Shown: one piece after another, positions 1-7,789 of the stretch | Numbering within the stretch: position 1 is the stretch's first letter | Layout: each line of letters begins with the position of its first letter | NCBI GenBank assembly: GCA_007121115.1 | Contig: SKMI01000187.1 | Span: forward strand, 1-21,108 | Length of the DNA stretch: 21,108 bases | Reading direction: 5' to 3' | Origin: Paracoccaceae bacterium | Lineage (GTDB): Bacteria > Pseudomonadota > Alphaproteobacteria > Rhodobacterales > Rhodobacteraceae | Notes under the pieces: generated by a model | What the model was told of the DNA's origin: nothing | Database searches by the model: none | The model's input: only the letters and a program-made list of their open reading frames with translations | Program-made: the position numbers and the translations under genes

Positions 1-1
1 G

Positions 2-706
2 GCCGCCCGCGCGCAGGGGGTGACCGTCTGCGGCACCGCCTCGCGCAAGACCACGACGGCGGAACTGACGCTCCTGATGATGCTGGCGCTGAACCGCCGC
101 CTGCTGCCCGAGGTCGCATCGTTGCGCGCAGGCGGCTGGCAGGCGGGGCTCGGGCGCGATGTGGCAGGGTTGCGGCTGGGGCTGGTGGGGCTGGGCAATA
201 TCGGCGCGCAGATGGCCACGCTTGGCCGCGCGCTGGGGATGGAGGTCGCCGCCTGGTCCACGCACCTGACCGACGCGCGGGCGGCGGAATGTGGGGCGGA
301 GCGGTATGAAAGCCTGACTGCGCTGATGGCGGCTTGCGATGTGGTCTCGGTCCATCTGGTGCACTCCGACCGCACGCACCGGCTGATCGGGGCCGAGGCG
401 TTTGCGGCCATGAAGCCCGGCGCGGTGTTCCTGAACACCTCGCGTGCGGGGATCGTGGACACGGGCGCACTGATCGACGGGCTGCGCGCCGGGCGCCCGG
501 CCATGGCGGGGGTGGACGTGTTCGACCGCGAGCCCCTGCCCGCCGATGACCCGCTCAACGATGCCGCGCTGCAGGACGCCGGCCGCCTGCTACTGACCCC
601 GCATCTGGGCTACACCACCGAGGCCACCTTCCGCCTGTTCTACCGCGAAACCACTGACGCCGTGCGCGCCTTCGCAAACGGCGCCCCGGTGCGGGTGCTG
701 ACCTGA
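2..706 (+). CDS. D-2-hydroxyacid dehydrogenase, NAD-binding family (5' end missing)
   Basis: The frame is open from base 2, so the N-terminal part (roughly 80 residues if the protein has the usual length of about 315) lies outside the window. The visible 234 residues hold the NAD-binding Rossmann domain with VGLGNIG, then the three family catalytic residues: Arg in NTSRAGIVDT, Glu in DVFDREPLP and His in LLLTPHLGYTT. This is the D-isomer 2-hydroxyacid dehydrogenase family (D-lactate, glycerate, phosphoglycerate type), cytoplasmic, reducing 2-oxoacids with NAD(P)H or the reverse. Substrate cannot be told from sequence. It ends at TGA 704-706 and faces the next gene tail to tail across 318 bases. 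The GTG at base 20 is an internal valine, not a start. Confidence 0.9.
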   Translation, partial: AARAQGVTVCGTASRKTTTAELTLLMMLALNRRLLPEVASLRAGGWQAGLGRDVAGLRLGLVGLGNIGAQMATLGRALGMEVAAWSTHLTDARAAECGAERYESLTALMAACDVVSVHLVHSDRTHRLIGAEAFAAMKPGAVFLNTSRAGIVDTGALIDGLRAGRPAMAGVDVFDREPLPADDPLNDAALQDAGRLLLTPHLGYTTEATFRLFYRETTDAVRAFANGAPVRVLT

Positions 707-1024
707 CCCCACCACCCGGCCCCGGCCTGCACCAGGAGGCAGGGCGCGACATCGGTTTTCGAACGCGCGCACCCCGAAAACGAGGCACTCCCGCCCCCGG
801 ACAGGTGCGGCAAGCCGCCCCTGCCGGGGTTGGGCCGGGCGCGCGCTGACGCGCGCGCGGCGACCCGCACCGTAACCGCAAGTGCGCCCCCGTCCCCTTC
901 ATCTTGCCGACAAATACCCCGGGGGGAGTCGCCCCATCGGGGCGACGGGGGGCGGCGCCCCCCAAACGCCCCGAAAGGTGCCCTGAAGCGGGGCTGGACG
1001 GGGCACCGAGGAGGCGCCTTTCCC
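707..1024. other. Intergenic region between convergent genes, rich in hairpins
   Basis: 318 bases between the stop of the hydroxyacid dehydrogenase and the stop of the DUF3422 gene. I see no credible gene. It holds several GC hairpins: 839-858 (eight GC pairs, loop TGAC), 928-946 (GTCGCCCC, loop ATC, GGGGCGAC) and 947-963 (six G against six C). These are listed separately where useful. Open frames here are explained by the high GC content. Confidence 0.7.
928..963. terminator. Tandem GC hairpins between convergent genes, probable bidirectional terminator
   Basis: Two adjacent perfect stems are visible: GTCGCCCC at 928-935 pairs with GGGGCGAC at 939-946, and GGGGGG at 947-952 pairs with CCCCCC at 958-963. 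They lie about 60 bases beyond the stop of the DUF3422 gene on the - strand and 220 bases beyond the hydroxyacid dehydrogenase on the + strand. There is no clean U tract; on the - strand the stems are followed by GGGGTATTTGTC. Termination is inferred from structure and position. It may alternatively be a dispersed intergenic palindromic repeat. Confidence 0.45.
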
Positions 1025-2317
1025 TCACTCCCCCCCGGAAAGCCGGTTGCGGATGCGCTTGAGCAGAAACCAGACCCCCGCAATCACCAGCGGCGTCAGC
1101 AGGAAGAACACCGCCGTGCGGCCCAGCCCCAGCGGTTCGGCCAGCGGCATCGCCAGATTGGCCGCCAGGTTCACGCCGTAGTAGCTGATCGCCACCACCG
1201 ACAACCCCTCGACCGTGTGCTGCAACCGAAGTTGCAGGTCAGCGCGCTGGTCCATGCTTTCCAGGAGCTTCTGGTTCTGCGCCGAGCGTTCCACATCCAC
1301 CCGCGTGCCCAGCAGCGTGCCCGCGCGCATGGCCCGGTCGGCCATCCCCGCCAGCCGGGTCTGCGCCGATTTCACCGTGCGCATGGCCGGGTCGTAGCGG
1401 CGCATCATGAACTCGCGCCAGGTCTGGCGGCCTTCGAAGCGTTCCTCGCGCAGCACCTCGATCCGCTGGTGCACGATCGCCTCGTAGGCCCCTGTCGCCC
1501 CGAACCGGAAGGAGGACTCGGCCAGCACATTCTCCAGCTCGCCCGAGATCTCCAGCAGCGACGACAGCGTCTCCTCGGCCGGGGCATCGACCGAGGTCAT
1601 GGCCCGCGTCATCCTGTTCAGCCGCTCATCCAGCGCCCCCATGCGCGGCGACATGTCCCGCACCCGCGCCCAGCCCAGCATCGACATGGCCTTGTAGGTC
1701 TCGATCTCGCAAAGCCGCTGCACGATCCGCCCGATGCGCCGCGCCCCGGTGCCGCGCCGCACGAAGACCGCCATGCGGACATGGCCCGCCCGGTCGATGC
1801 GGAAATCGCTGGCGATGATCGCCGCCCCGTCCAGCACCCGCGAGACCGCCAGACTGTCGCCCACGAACCACTCGGCCAGCAGCGCCGAGATGCGCCCTTC
1901 GGCCTGGGGGATGAAATCGACATGCAGCAGGATCGAGGTCACCCGCACCCCCGGCGCCGCCGCCAGCCAGTCGGCGGGAAACACCTCGTAGCTGCGCGGG
2001 TCGAAAGCGTGATCGCTGGCGCTGGGTTCATAAGCGGTATAGCTGACGAATTCGGTGTGGCTTTCCCATTTCAGGTGATAGCGGCCCAGATCGGCACCAT
2101 GATGCGTGGCCCCGGGCGCCGGGTGCGCGCCGCCATGGCGGTCCAGCAGCGTCAGCAGATGCGCGCGATCTTCGGCCTTGTCGCGCCCGACCGCGTTGGA
2201 CGCGGGCTTGACGGCCAGGAATGCTGCCGTGCACGGCGCCTCGATGGTGGCGAAGGGGCGCGCGTGCAGCTCGTTGGCCAATGCGTAGCGCAGCGGATGG
2301 TCGGAGATGCCGGTCAC
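1025..2317 (-). CDS. DUF3422 family membrane-anchored protein
   Basis: 430 residues, close to full family length. The N terminus has the family hallmark HPLR..LANELHARPF (residues 7-22), followed by WESHTEF (84-90) and LLHVDFIP. The middle is charged and probably partly coiled coil. The C terminus has two hydrophobic helices, about residues 371-388 and 400-419, ending in a basic tail (KRIRNRL). It is therefore likely an inner-membrane protein with a large soluble N-terminal region. The family function is unknown. The start is GTG at 2317 because the HPLR motif follows at once; the Shine-Dalgarno is weak. A 14-base perfect palindrome lies 27-40 bases upstream. It follows the response regulator gene on the same strand after 119 bases, so it may have its own promoter. 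Confidence 0.88.
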   Translation of the reverse strand: MTGISDHPLRYALANELHARPFATIEAPCTAAFLAVKPASNAVGRDKAEDRAHLLTLLDRHGGAHPAPGATHHGADLGRYHLKWESHTEFVSYTAYEPSASDHAFDPRSYEVFPADWLAAAPGVRVTSILLHVDFIPQAEGRISALLAEWFVGDSLAVSRVLDGAAIIASDFRIDRAGHVRMAVFVRRGTGARRIGRIVQRLCEIETYKAMSMLGWARVRDMSPRMGALDERLNRMTRAMTSVDAPAEETLSSLLEISGELENVLAESSFRFGATGAYEAIVHQRIEVLREERFEGRQTWREFMMRRYDPAMRTVKSAQTRLAGMADRAMRAGTLLGTRVDVERSAQNQKLLESMDQRADLQLRLQHTVEGLSVVAISYYGVNLAANLAMPLAEPLGLGRTAVFFLLTPLVIAGVWFLLKRIRNRLSGGE

Positions 2318-2343
2318 GGTTGGTGCGCCCTGAAGTTGCGGTT

Positions 2344-2357
2344 GCTTTCATGAAAGC
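2344..2357. promoter_or_regulatory. Perfect 14-base palindrome upstream of the DUF3422 gene
   Basis: GCTTTCATGAAAGC reads identically on both strands. It sits 27-40 bases upstream of the GTG start of the DUF3422 gene, in the 119-base gap after the response regulator gene. The position suits a repressor operator, but no known regulator is recognised from it, and I see no convincing -35/-10 pair around it. Confidence 0.3.
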
Positions 2358-2436
2358 CCGCACTCGCGCGAATTCAATCAGCCAAATCGGCACGCCACGG
2401 CACACTTGTATTTCGGCAACACCGCGTTTGCGCGCG

Positions 2437-3912
2437 TCAATCGGCCTCGGGCGGCGCCTTTGCGCAGGTGGTCCCGGCTTCGTCCCCCCATTGCGCGCGC
2501 TTGCGGTAAAGAGTCGAGGGCGAGACATCGAGTTCCCGCGCCGCGCGCGGCACCGACCCGTCGTTGCGGGCGATGGTCGCGGTGATCACCAGCCGCTCAA
2601 TCTCGGCCAGCGTCATGCCGCGAAACTGGTCCACCGTCACGGCAGTATCGGCCGCCGGTGCCGGGGGCGTCTTGCCGGGTGGCTGTGCAACGCGCAACTT
2701 TGGCGGCAACATGGCCGATGTCAGCACCGGACCGTCATGCAACACCACCGCCTGCCGCAACGCGTTGAGAAGCTGGCGCACATTGCCTGGCCAGCCGTAG
2801 TCGCGGAACACCGCCTGCACATCGGGCGCGATCTGCGCCATGCTCCGGCCCTCTTCCTTCGCCATGCGCTGCAACAGGGCGTGCGCGATCTCGATCACGT
2901 CCTGTCCCCGGTCGCGCAGAGGCGGCATGTGGATCGGCACCACATGGAGCCGGTAATACAGATCCTCGCGGAAGCGGCCCGCGCGCACCTCTTCCTCGGG
3001 GTCGCGGTTGGTGGCGCAGACGATGCGCACATCGACCTTGCGCGCGCGCGTCGCGCCCACCGGAGTGATCGACGAGGTCTGCAGGAAGCGCAGGAGTTTG
3101 GTCTGCAGGTTCAGGTCCATCTCGCAGATCTCGTCCAGGAACAGCGTGCCGCCGTCCGCCACCGCCGCCGCGCCCTGCTTGTCCGATATGGCGCCTGTGA
3201 ACGAGCCCTTGAGGTGGCCGAACACTTCGGATTCCAGCAGGTCGCCGGGGATGGCCCCGCAGTTCAACGCGATGAAAGGCTTGTCGTGGCGCGGTGACAG
3301 CCGGTGCACGGCTTCGGCGCACAATTCCTTGCCGGTGCCGCTTTCGCCGGTGACAAAAACCGTTGCCGTGGACCGCGCCACCGAGCGGATCAGGCGATAG
3401 ATTTCCTGCATCGGCGCCGACTGGCCCAGAAACGGCGGCAGCGGCGCATCGGCGCGGACGGCCGCCTGCGCGCCGGGCGGGGCCAGCGCCCGCGCGGCCC
3501 GACCGACCGATTCGACCAGCGTTTCACGGTCCACCGGCTTGACCAGGAACAGATGTGCGCCCGCGCGCATGGCCGTCACTGCCCGGTCGATGGAGCCGTG
3601 CGCGGTGATGACGATCACCGGCGTGTCCTTGGAGAGCGCCTGGAAGTCTTGCAGCAGGTCCAGCCCGTCACGGTCAGGCAGCATCAGATCCAGCAGGACC
3701 ACGCGCAGCGGGTCGGCCCGGAACCGCTTCAGCGCGCTTTCGGCATCGCTGGCGGTTTCCACATGAAACCCGGCGTCGCTCAGGATCGAGCGATAGGTCA
3801 TGCACAGGGAGGGCGTATCATCGATCAGCAGGACGCGGCCCGTCTGGCTCTTGTCCCGGCCCGCGCCCGCCTGTTCGCCCGCTAGCGGATCGCCCTCCGC
3901 ATCCAGCTTCAT
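2437..3912 (-). CDS. LuxO-like sigma-54-dependent response regulator (receiver, AAA+, Fis HTH)
   Basis: 491 residues in the NtrC order. The receiver domain spans about 25-140, with acidic pair D31-D32, phospho-acceptor D75, T103 and K125. The AAA+ sigma-54 activation domain follows, with Walker A GESGTGKE, Walker [10 protein letters not shown], arginine-finger region [14 protein letters not shown] and [10 protein letters not shown] Fis-type helix-turn-helix ends the protein ([20 protein letters not shown]). The AAA+ and C-terminal segments ([34 protein letters not shown]) recall Vibrio LuxO more than NtrC. The sigma-54 contact loop reads GSFTGA instead of GAFTGA. The ATG at 3912 is chosen over an in-frame start at 3957 because GGGAG lies 7 bases before it. 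No partner histidine kinase is in the window, so its signal is unknown. Confidence 0.88.
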   Translation of the reverse strand: MKLDAEGDPLAGEQAGAGRDKSQTGRVLLIDDTPSLCMTYRSILSDAGFHVETASDAESALKRFRADPLRVVLLDLMLPDRDGLDLLQDFQALSKDTPVIVITAHGSIDRAVTAMRAGAHLFLVKPVDRETLVESVGRAARALAPPGAQAAVRADAPLPPFLGQSAPMQEIYRLIRSVARSTATVFVTGESGTGKELCAEAVHRLSPRHDKPFIALNCGAIPGDLLESEVFGHLKGSFTGAISDKQGAAAVADGGTLFLDEICEMDLNLQTKLLRFLQTSSITPVGATRARKVDVRIVCATNRDPEEEVRAGRFREDLYYRLHVVPIHMPPLRDRGQDVIEIAHALLQRMAKEEGRSMAQIAPDVQAVFRDYGWPGNVRQLLNALRQAVVLHDGPVLTSAMLPPKLRVAQPPGKTPPAPAADTAVTVDQFRGMTLAEIERLVITATIARNDGSVPRAARELDVSPSTLYRKRAQWGDEAGTTCAKAPPEAD

Positions 3913-4086
3913 CGGATGCTCCCAACTGCGCCGTCGATGCCGACCCGGCGGACGCACCAGACCGGACAGGCGGCAACCGGATCGTTGCCCACCGCCTGAA
4001 CCCGATGCGACACGGGGCGCAACCGAAGTGTCACCGCCCCCAAACCAGACCGACCCAAACCCAACACACTACCCCTGCGCGAAGTG

Positions 4087-4102
4087 TACTGCTGAAACAG
4101 TA
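4087..4102. promoter_or_regulatory. Inverted repeat TACTG-N6-CAGTA upstream of the LuxO-like gene
   Basis: TACTG at 4087-4091 and CAGTA at 4098-4102 form 5-base arms around CTGAAA, 175-190 bases upstream of the regulator's ATG, in the most A/T-rich patch of this gap. It could be an operator. It does not fit a lux box, which would need a CTG-N10-CAG spacing. Confidence 0.2.
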
Positions 4103-4155
4103 AGCAAATGGTTGAGCGATTTCCAGCCGGAACACGTTTACCGCGAAATATTGTT

Positions 4156-4193
4156 GCGCCGCGCCCGGGCGCGGCGCCGGAAAACCCGGGCGC
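4156..4193 (-). terminator. GC hairpins just after prpE, probable terminator
   Basis: Bases 4156-4177 form a perfect 22-base palindrome centred on CCCGGG. An alternative stem pairs GCGCCCGGG (4161-4169) with CCCGGGCGC (4185-4193) around a 15-base loop. Both begin within about 20-35 bases of the prpE stop (4211). There is no U run after the stem on the - strand (GGCGCAACAATATT). Termination of prpE is inferred from position and stability. Confidence 0.5.
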
Positions 4194-4210
4194 AGCACGG
4201 GGACGCAAGG

Positions 4211-6106
4211 TCAGGCAGCAGCGCCGAACCCGAGCGCGCGCAGCGCCTGCGCGATCTCGTCCAGGATGGCCGGATCGTCGATGGTGGCGGGCATGGTGTA
4301 GGCTTCGCCATCGGCGATCTTGACCATGGTGGCGCGCAGGATCTTGCCCGAGCGCGTCTTGGGCAGCCGGTCTACCACCACCGCGTGCCGGAACGCTGCC
4401 ACCGGGCCGATCTTCTCGCGCACCAGCTTGACGCATTCGGCCACGACCTCGGCGTGGTCGCGCTCCACGCCCTTGTTCAGGCACAGGAATCCCAGCGGCA
4501 ACTGGCCCTTCAGCTCGTCCGCCACGCCGATCACCGCGCACTCGCCCACGTCGGGATGGCTGGCCAGCACCTCCTCCATCCCGCCGGTGGACAGACGGTG
4601 CCCGGCCACGTTGATCACGTCATCGGTGCGCGCCATGATATAGACGTAACCGTCCTCGTCCAGATAGCCCGCGTCGCCAGTCTCGTAGTATCCCGGGAAG
4701 GTGGTGAGATAGGATTTGCGGAACCGCTCTTCGGCATTCCACAGGTTCGGCAGCGTGCCCGGCGGCAGCGGCAGCTTGATGGCGATGGCGCCCAGTTCGC
4801 CCGCGGGCAGGGAGTTGCCGCCTTCGTCCAGGATGTGGATTTCATGCCCCGGCATGGGCACCGAGGGCGAGCCCACCTTCACCGGCAGCGGCTCCAGCCC
4901 CACGGGGTTCCCGGCAATCGCCCAGCCGGTTTCGGTCTGCCACCAGTGGTCGATCACCGGCACGCCCAGCTTGTCCTGCGCCCAGTGGATCGTGTCCGGG
5001 TCGGCGCGCTCGCCCGCCAGATAGAGCACGCGGAGCGACGAGAGATCATACTCCCCCACCAGCTTGCCCTCGGGGTCCTCGCGCTTGATGGCGCGGAAGG
5101 CGGTGGGCGCGGTGAAGAAGCTGACCACCTTGTGTTCCTCGATCACCCGCCAGAAGGTGCCCGCGTCCGGGGTGCCCACGGGCTTACCCTCGAACACCAC
5201 GGTGGTGGCGCCGTGGATCAGGGGGCCATAGCAGATGTAGCTGTGGCCCACGACCCAGCCCACGTCCGAGGCGGTCCAGAACACCTCGCCGGGGTTGACG
5301 TTGTAGAGGTTCTTCATCGTCCAGGCGAGCGCCACCAGATGCCCGCCGGTGGCGCGGATCACGCCCTTGGGCTGGCCCGTGGTCCCCGAGGTATAGAGGA
5401 TGTAGGCCGGGTCATTGCCCTTCACCGGCACGCAATCGGCGGGGGTGGCGCCTTGCTGGAAGGCGTCCCAGTCATGGTCGCGCCCCGGGATCAGCTCGGC
5501 GCGTTCCTGCTCGCGCTGGAAGACCACGCAGAATTCGGGCTTGCGGGCGGCCATGTCGATGGCCCCGTCCAGCAGCGGCTTGTAATGAACCACGCGCCCC
5601 GGTTCGATCCCGCAGGAGGCGGCGATGATCGCCTTGGGCTGCGCATCGTCTATCCGGGTCGCCAGTTCGCGCGCGGCAAAACCGCCGAAGACCACTGAAT
5701 GGATCGCGCCGAGCCGCGCGCAGGCGAGCATGGCCACCAGCGCCTCGGGCACCATGGGCATGTAGATCAGCACCCGGTCGCCCCTGGTCACGCCCTGCGC
5801 TGCCAGCGCCCCGGCCAGCCGCGCCACGCGGTCCAGCATCTGGGCATAGGTGATGTGGGTCTTGGTGCCGGTCACCGGGCTGTCATGGATCACCGCCACC
5901 TGATCGCCGCGCCCGGCAACCACATGCCGGTCCAGCGCGTTGTGGCAGGTGTTCACCTCGGCGTCCGAGAACCATTCGTAGATGGGAGCACGGTCGTCGT
6001 ACAGCGCGCGGGTGGGCGGGGTGTGCCAGTCTATGGCGTCCGCCTGTTCCATCCAGAACGCATCGCGGTCGGTGATCGAGCGCTTGTAGACCTCGGCGTA
6101 ACCCAT
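4211..6106 (-). CDS. prpE: Propionyl-CoA synthetase (AMP-forming, ACS/ACSS3 family)
   Basis: 631 residues, matching PrpE length. It activates propionate (and likely acetate less well) to the acyl-CoA with ATP through an acyl-AMP intermediate, in the cytoplasm. Visible motifs are the P-loop YTSGTTGQPKG (238-248), ASDVGWVVGHSY, WWQTETG, YYETGDAGYLDEDGY, and the C-terminal PKTRSGKILR, whose Lys588 is the catalytic lysine commonly controlled by acetylation. The N terminus (YAEVYKRSITDRDAFW) is typical of PrpE-type enzymes. The start ATG at 6106 has a strong AGGAGG five bases upstream. It is divergent from the SDR gene; the region between carries TTTGCAAAT repeats that may be its operator. A GC hairpin follows its stop. 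Acetyl-CoA synthetase is the alternative, less likely. Confidence 0.92.
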   Translation of the reverse strand: MGYAEVYKRSITDRDAFWMEQADAIDWHTPPTRALYDDRAPIYEWFSDAEVNTCHNALDRHVVAGRGDQVAVIHDSPVTGTKTHITYAQMLDRVARLAGALAAQGVTRGDRVLIYMPMVPEALVAMLACARLGAIHSVVFGGFAARELATRIDDAQPKAIIAASCGIEPGRVVHYKPLLDGAIDMAARKPEFCVVFQREQERAELIPGRDHDWDAFQQGATPADCVPVKGNDPAYILYTSGTTGQPKGVIRATGGHLVALAWTMKNLYNVNPGEVFWTASDVGWVVGHSYICYGPLIHGATTVVFEGKPVGTPDAGTFWRVIEEHKVVSFFTAPTAFRAIKREDPEGKLVGEYDLSSLRVLYLAGERADPDTIHWAQDKLGVPVIDHWWQTETGWAIAGNPVGLEPLPVKVGSPSVPMPGHEIHILDEGGNSLPAGELGAIAIKLPLPPGTLPNLWNAEERFRKSYLTTFPGYYETGDAGYLDEDGYVYIMARTDDVINVAGHRLSTGGMEEVLASHPDVGECAVIGVADELKGQLPLGFLCLNKGVERDHAEVVAECVKLVREKIGPVAAFRHAVVVDRLPKTRSGKILRATMVKIADGEAYTMPATIDDPAILDEIAQALRALGFGAAA

Positions 6107-6202
6107 GTATCCCTCCTCCCGTAGATATGGCGGAGTGTTACGCGAGGGCGGGGGATTGGCGCAATGCTGTTACCGTCACCATGGGACGGCGGGGGGCCAT
6201 AA

Positions 6203-6312
6203 TTTGCAGATTTTGCGGCGCGGACGGTGGTTTATTTGCAAATTCTCGCCTGAAGCCCTTGGGGCGCAGGGCTTTGGGGGGAGGTTTGCAAATCTTCGCG
6301 CGTTTGCGCAAA
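6203..6312. promoter_or_regulatory. Three direct repeats of TTTGCA(A/G)AT(T/C)(T/C)T, candidate acyl-CoA-responsive operator
   Basis: Copies start at 6203 (TTTGCAGATTTT), 6235 (TTTGCAAATTCT) and 6285 (TTTGCAAATCTT), all in one direction. A related palindrome TTTGCGCAAA lies at 6303-6312. The last two copies contain the exact palindrome TTTGCAAA. From memory, Rhodobacter sphaeroides PccR (ScfR family, propionyl-CoA assimilation) binds paired TTTGCAAA octamers, and Corynebacterium RamB uses a related core. Position between prpE and a divergent SDR fits control of propionate activation. The 4-base-spaced octamer pair of PccR is not exactly reproduced here. Confidence 0.5.
6253..6274. repeat. Short inverted repeat between the TTTGCAAA sites
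   Basis: AAGCCCT (6253-6259) pairs with AGGGCTT (6268-6274) around an 8-base loop. It sits exactly between the two perfect TTTGCAAA palindromes. It may be part of the regulatory region or chance. Confidence 0.3.
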
Positions 6313-6397
6313 AGCGCCCGCAAGCCGCGCCCTTTCCACCCACCCGCACGCCTTGCGGGCACCGGGCGAAAACCGGTAGCCGACACACGAGATTCCC

Positions 6398-7222
6398 ATG
6401 CGCAGCATCCTGATCACCGGCTGTTCCTCGGGGATCGGCCATCACGCCGCCCATGCCCTGGCCGCGCGCGGCTGGCGGGTCTTTGCCACCTGCCGCCAGA
6501 GCGCCGATTGCGACCGCCTGCGGGCCGAGGGGCTGGAGAGTTTCCGGCTGGACTACACTGACCCCGCCAGCATGGAGGCCGCCCTGGCGCAGGTGCTGGC
6601 GGCGACAGGCGGACGGCTGGATGCGCTGTTCAACAACGGCGCCTATGCCATTCCCGGCGCGACCGAGGACGTGCCGACCGACGCCCTGCGCGCGATCTTC
6701 GAGGCCAACCTCTTCGGTTGGCACGACCTCACCCGCCGGGTGATCCCGGTCATGCGGGCGCAGGGGGGCGGGCGGATCGTGCAGAATTCCTCGGTGCTGG
6801 GGCTGGCGGCGCTGCGCTGGCGCGGGGCCTATGTGGCGACCAAGTTCGCGCTTGAGGGGCTTTCGGACGTCCTGCGGCTGGAAATGCGCGGGACCGGTGT
6901 GCATGTGGTGCTGATCGAACCGGGTCCGGTGACCAGCCGCATCCGCCAGAACTCGATCCCGCATTTCGAGCGCTGGATCGACTGGCGCGCCTCGCCCCGC
7001 CGCGTGCAGTATGAAGGCGAGTTGCTGGCGCGGCTCCATGACGAGCGCGGCCCGGACCGGTTCGAACTGCCCCCCGAGGCGGTGAGCCGCGTGCTGATCC
7101 GGGCGCTGGAGGCACGCAACCCGCGCCCGCGCTACTTCGTCACCCTGCCCACCCACGCCCTGGCCACCGCGCGGCGGGTGCTGCCCGGGCGGGCGCTGGA
7201 CTGGCTGCTGGCGCGCATATGA
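6398..7222 (+). CDS. Short-chain dehydrogenase/reductase (SDR family)
   Basis: 274 residues, classical SDR length. Cofactor motif TGCSSGIG is at residues 7-14, NNGA at 79-82, catalytic Ser131/132 (NSSVLG), Tyr145 and Lys149 (YVATK). The C-terminal extension after residue 190 (FERWIDW..., VSRVLIRALEARNPRPRYFVT) resembles SDRs annotated as oxidoreductases of retinol or hydroxysteroid dehydrogenase type. The true substrate is unknown. It is an NAD(P)-dependent cytoplasmic enzyme. The ATG at 6398 is chosen because the Rossmann strand begins immediately; the Shine-Dalgarno is weak. It is divergent from prpE and could share the TTTGCAAA control region, or simply be a neighbour. Confidence 0.9.
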   Translation: MRSILITGCSSGIGHHAAHALAARGWRVFATCRQSADCDRLRAEGLESFRLDYTDPASMEAALAQVLAATGGRLDALFNNGAYAIPGATEDVPTDALRAIFEANLFGWHDLTRRVIPVMRAQGGGRIVQNSSVLGLAALRWRGAYVATKFALEGLSDVLRLEMRGTGVHVVLIEPGPVTSRIRQNSIPHFERWIDWRASPRRVQYEGELLARLHDERGPDRFELPPEAVSRVLIRALEARNPRPRYFVTLPTHALATARRVLPGRALDWLLARI

Positions 7223-7297
7223 CGCGCCGCTCACTTGCGGTCCGTCACGCTGGGATCATATGGTGCGCCACAAACGCCCCGGACCGGAGAAGCGCCC

Positions 7298-7678
7298 ATG
7301 GCCTACGCCTATGACGACCAGAACATCTTTGCCAAGATCCTGCGCGGCGAGATCCCCTGCGACAAGCTGCTGGAAACCGAGCACAGCTTCGCCTTCCGCG
7401 ATATCGCGCCCAAGGCGCCCGAACATGTGCTGGTCATCCCCAAGGGCGCCTATGTCACCTGGGACCATTTCGCCGCTGAAGCCACGGATGCCGAACTGGC
7501 CGATTTCGCCCGCGCCGTGGGCAAGGTGGCCGAGATGGTGGGCGCCCGCCCGGGCGACGGGGGCAATGGCTTCCGCCTGATCGCCAACGCCGGGGAAGAC
7601 GGCGTGCAGGAAGTGCCACATCTTCACGTTCATGTGCTGGCCGGGCGGCCGCTGGGCTGGATGGTGCAGCCGCGCTGA
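7298..7678 (+). CDS. HIT family protein (HINT-like nucleotide hydrolase)
   Basis: 126 residues. The N terminus DDQNIFAKILRGEIPCDKLLE and the histidine triad PHLHVHVLAGRPLGWM (His108, His110, His112) are diagnostic of the HINT branch, which hydrolyses adenosine phosphoramidates and acyl- or aminoacyl-adenylates. The ATG at 7298 is preferred over an upstream in-frame start at 7235 because GGAGAAG lies five bases before it and homologues begin here. The gene follows the SDR gene on the same strand after 75 bases and converges on rfbA. A link to the acyl-AMP-forming PrpE nearby is conceivable but is inference only. Confidence 0.92.
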   Translation: MAYAYDDQNIFAKILRGEIPCDKLLETEHSFAFRDIAPKAPEHVLVIPKGAYVTWDHFAAEATDAELADFARAVGKVAEMVGARPGDGGNGFRLIANAGEDGVQEVPHLHVHVLAGRPLGWMVQPR

Positions 7679-7789
7679 AACGCGACCGGGACGGTGACGG
7701 GAAACCACACCCGCACCACCCGTCAGGTCAGCGCCCCTGCCCGCCAGACGCCCGAGCGTGGAGCGATGCCGCCGCGCAGTGCGTGCTGC

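Larger units (their letters stand above)
3913..4210. other. Intergenic region upstream of the LuxO-like regulator, downstream of prpE
   Basis: 298 bases without a credible gene. The prpE-proximal part contains overlapping GC hairpins (4156-4193). An A/T-richer patch at about 4085-4160 with an inverted repeat is the likeliest site of the regulator's promoter, but I cannot fix -35 and -10 boxes. The heptamer CACTTCG occurs twice on the - strand (at about 4083 and 4027). Confidence 0.6.

Noticed and set aside
839..858. GCGCGCGC-TGAC-GCGCGCGC hairpin as an independent regulatory element
   Set aside because: It is a low-complexity alternating GC run in a GC-rich genome, so pairing is almost automatic. 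It may aid termination, but nothing specific supports it.
4087..4102. TACTG-N6-CAGTA considered as a lux box, because the adjacent gene is LuxO-like
   Set aside because: A lux box needs CTG and CAG arms about ten bases apart; the spacing here is six and the arms are only five bases. It is kept only as a low-confidence inverted repeat.
3800..5698. A 632-residue open frame on the + strand over prpE, and similar long frames at 830-2353, 2221-3297 and 9684-10694
   Set aside because: They lie antisense to well-supported genes (prpE, DUF3422, the LuxO-like regulator, rfbB). Their translations are rich in His, Arg, Ala, Gly and Pro with no domain signature, as expected from GC-rich third-position bias.
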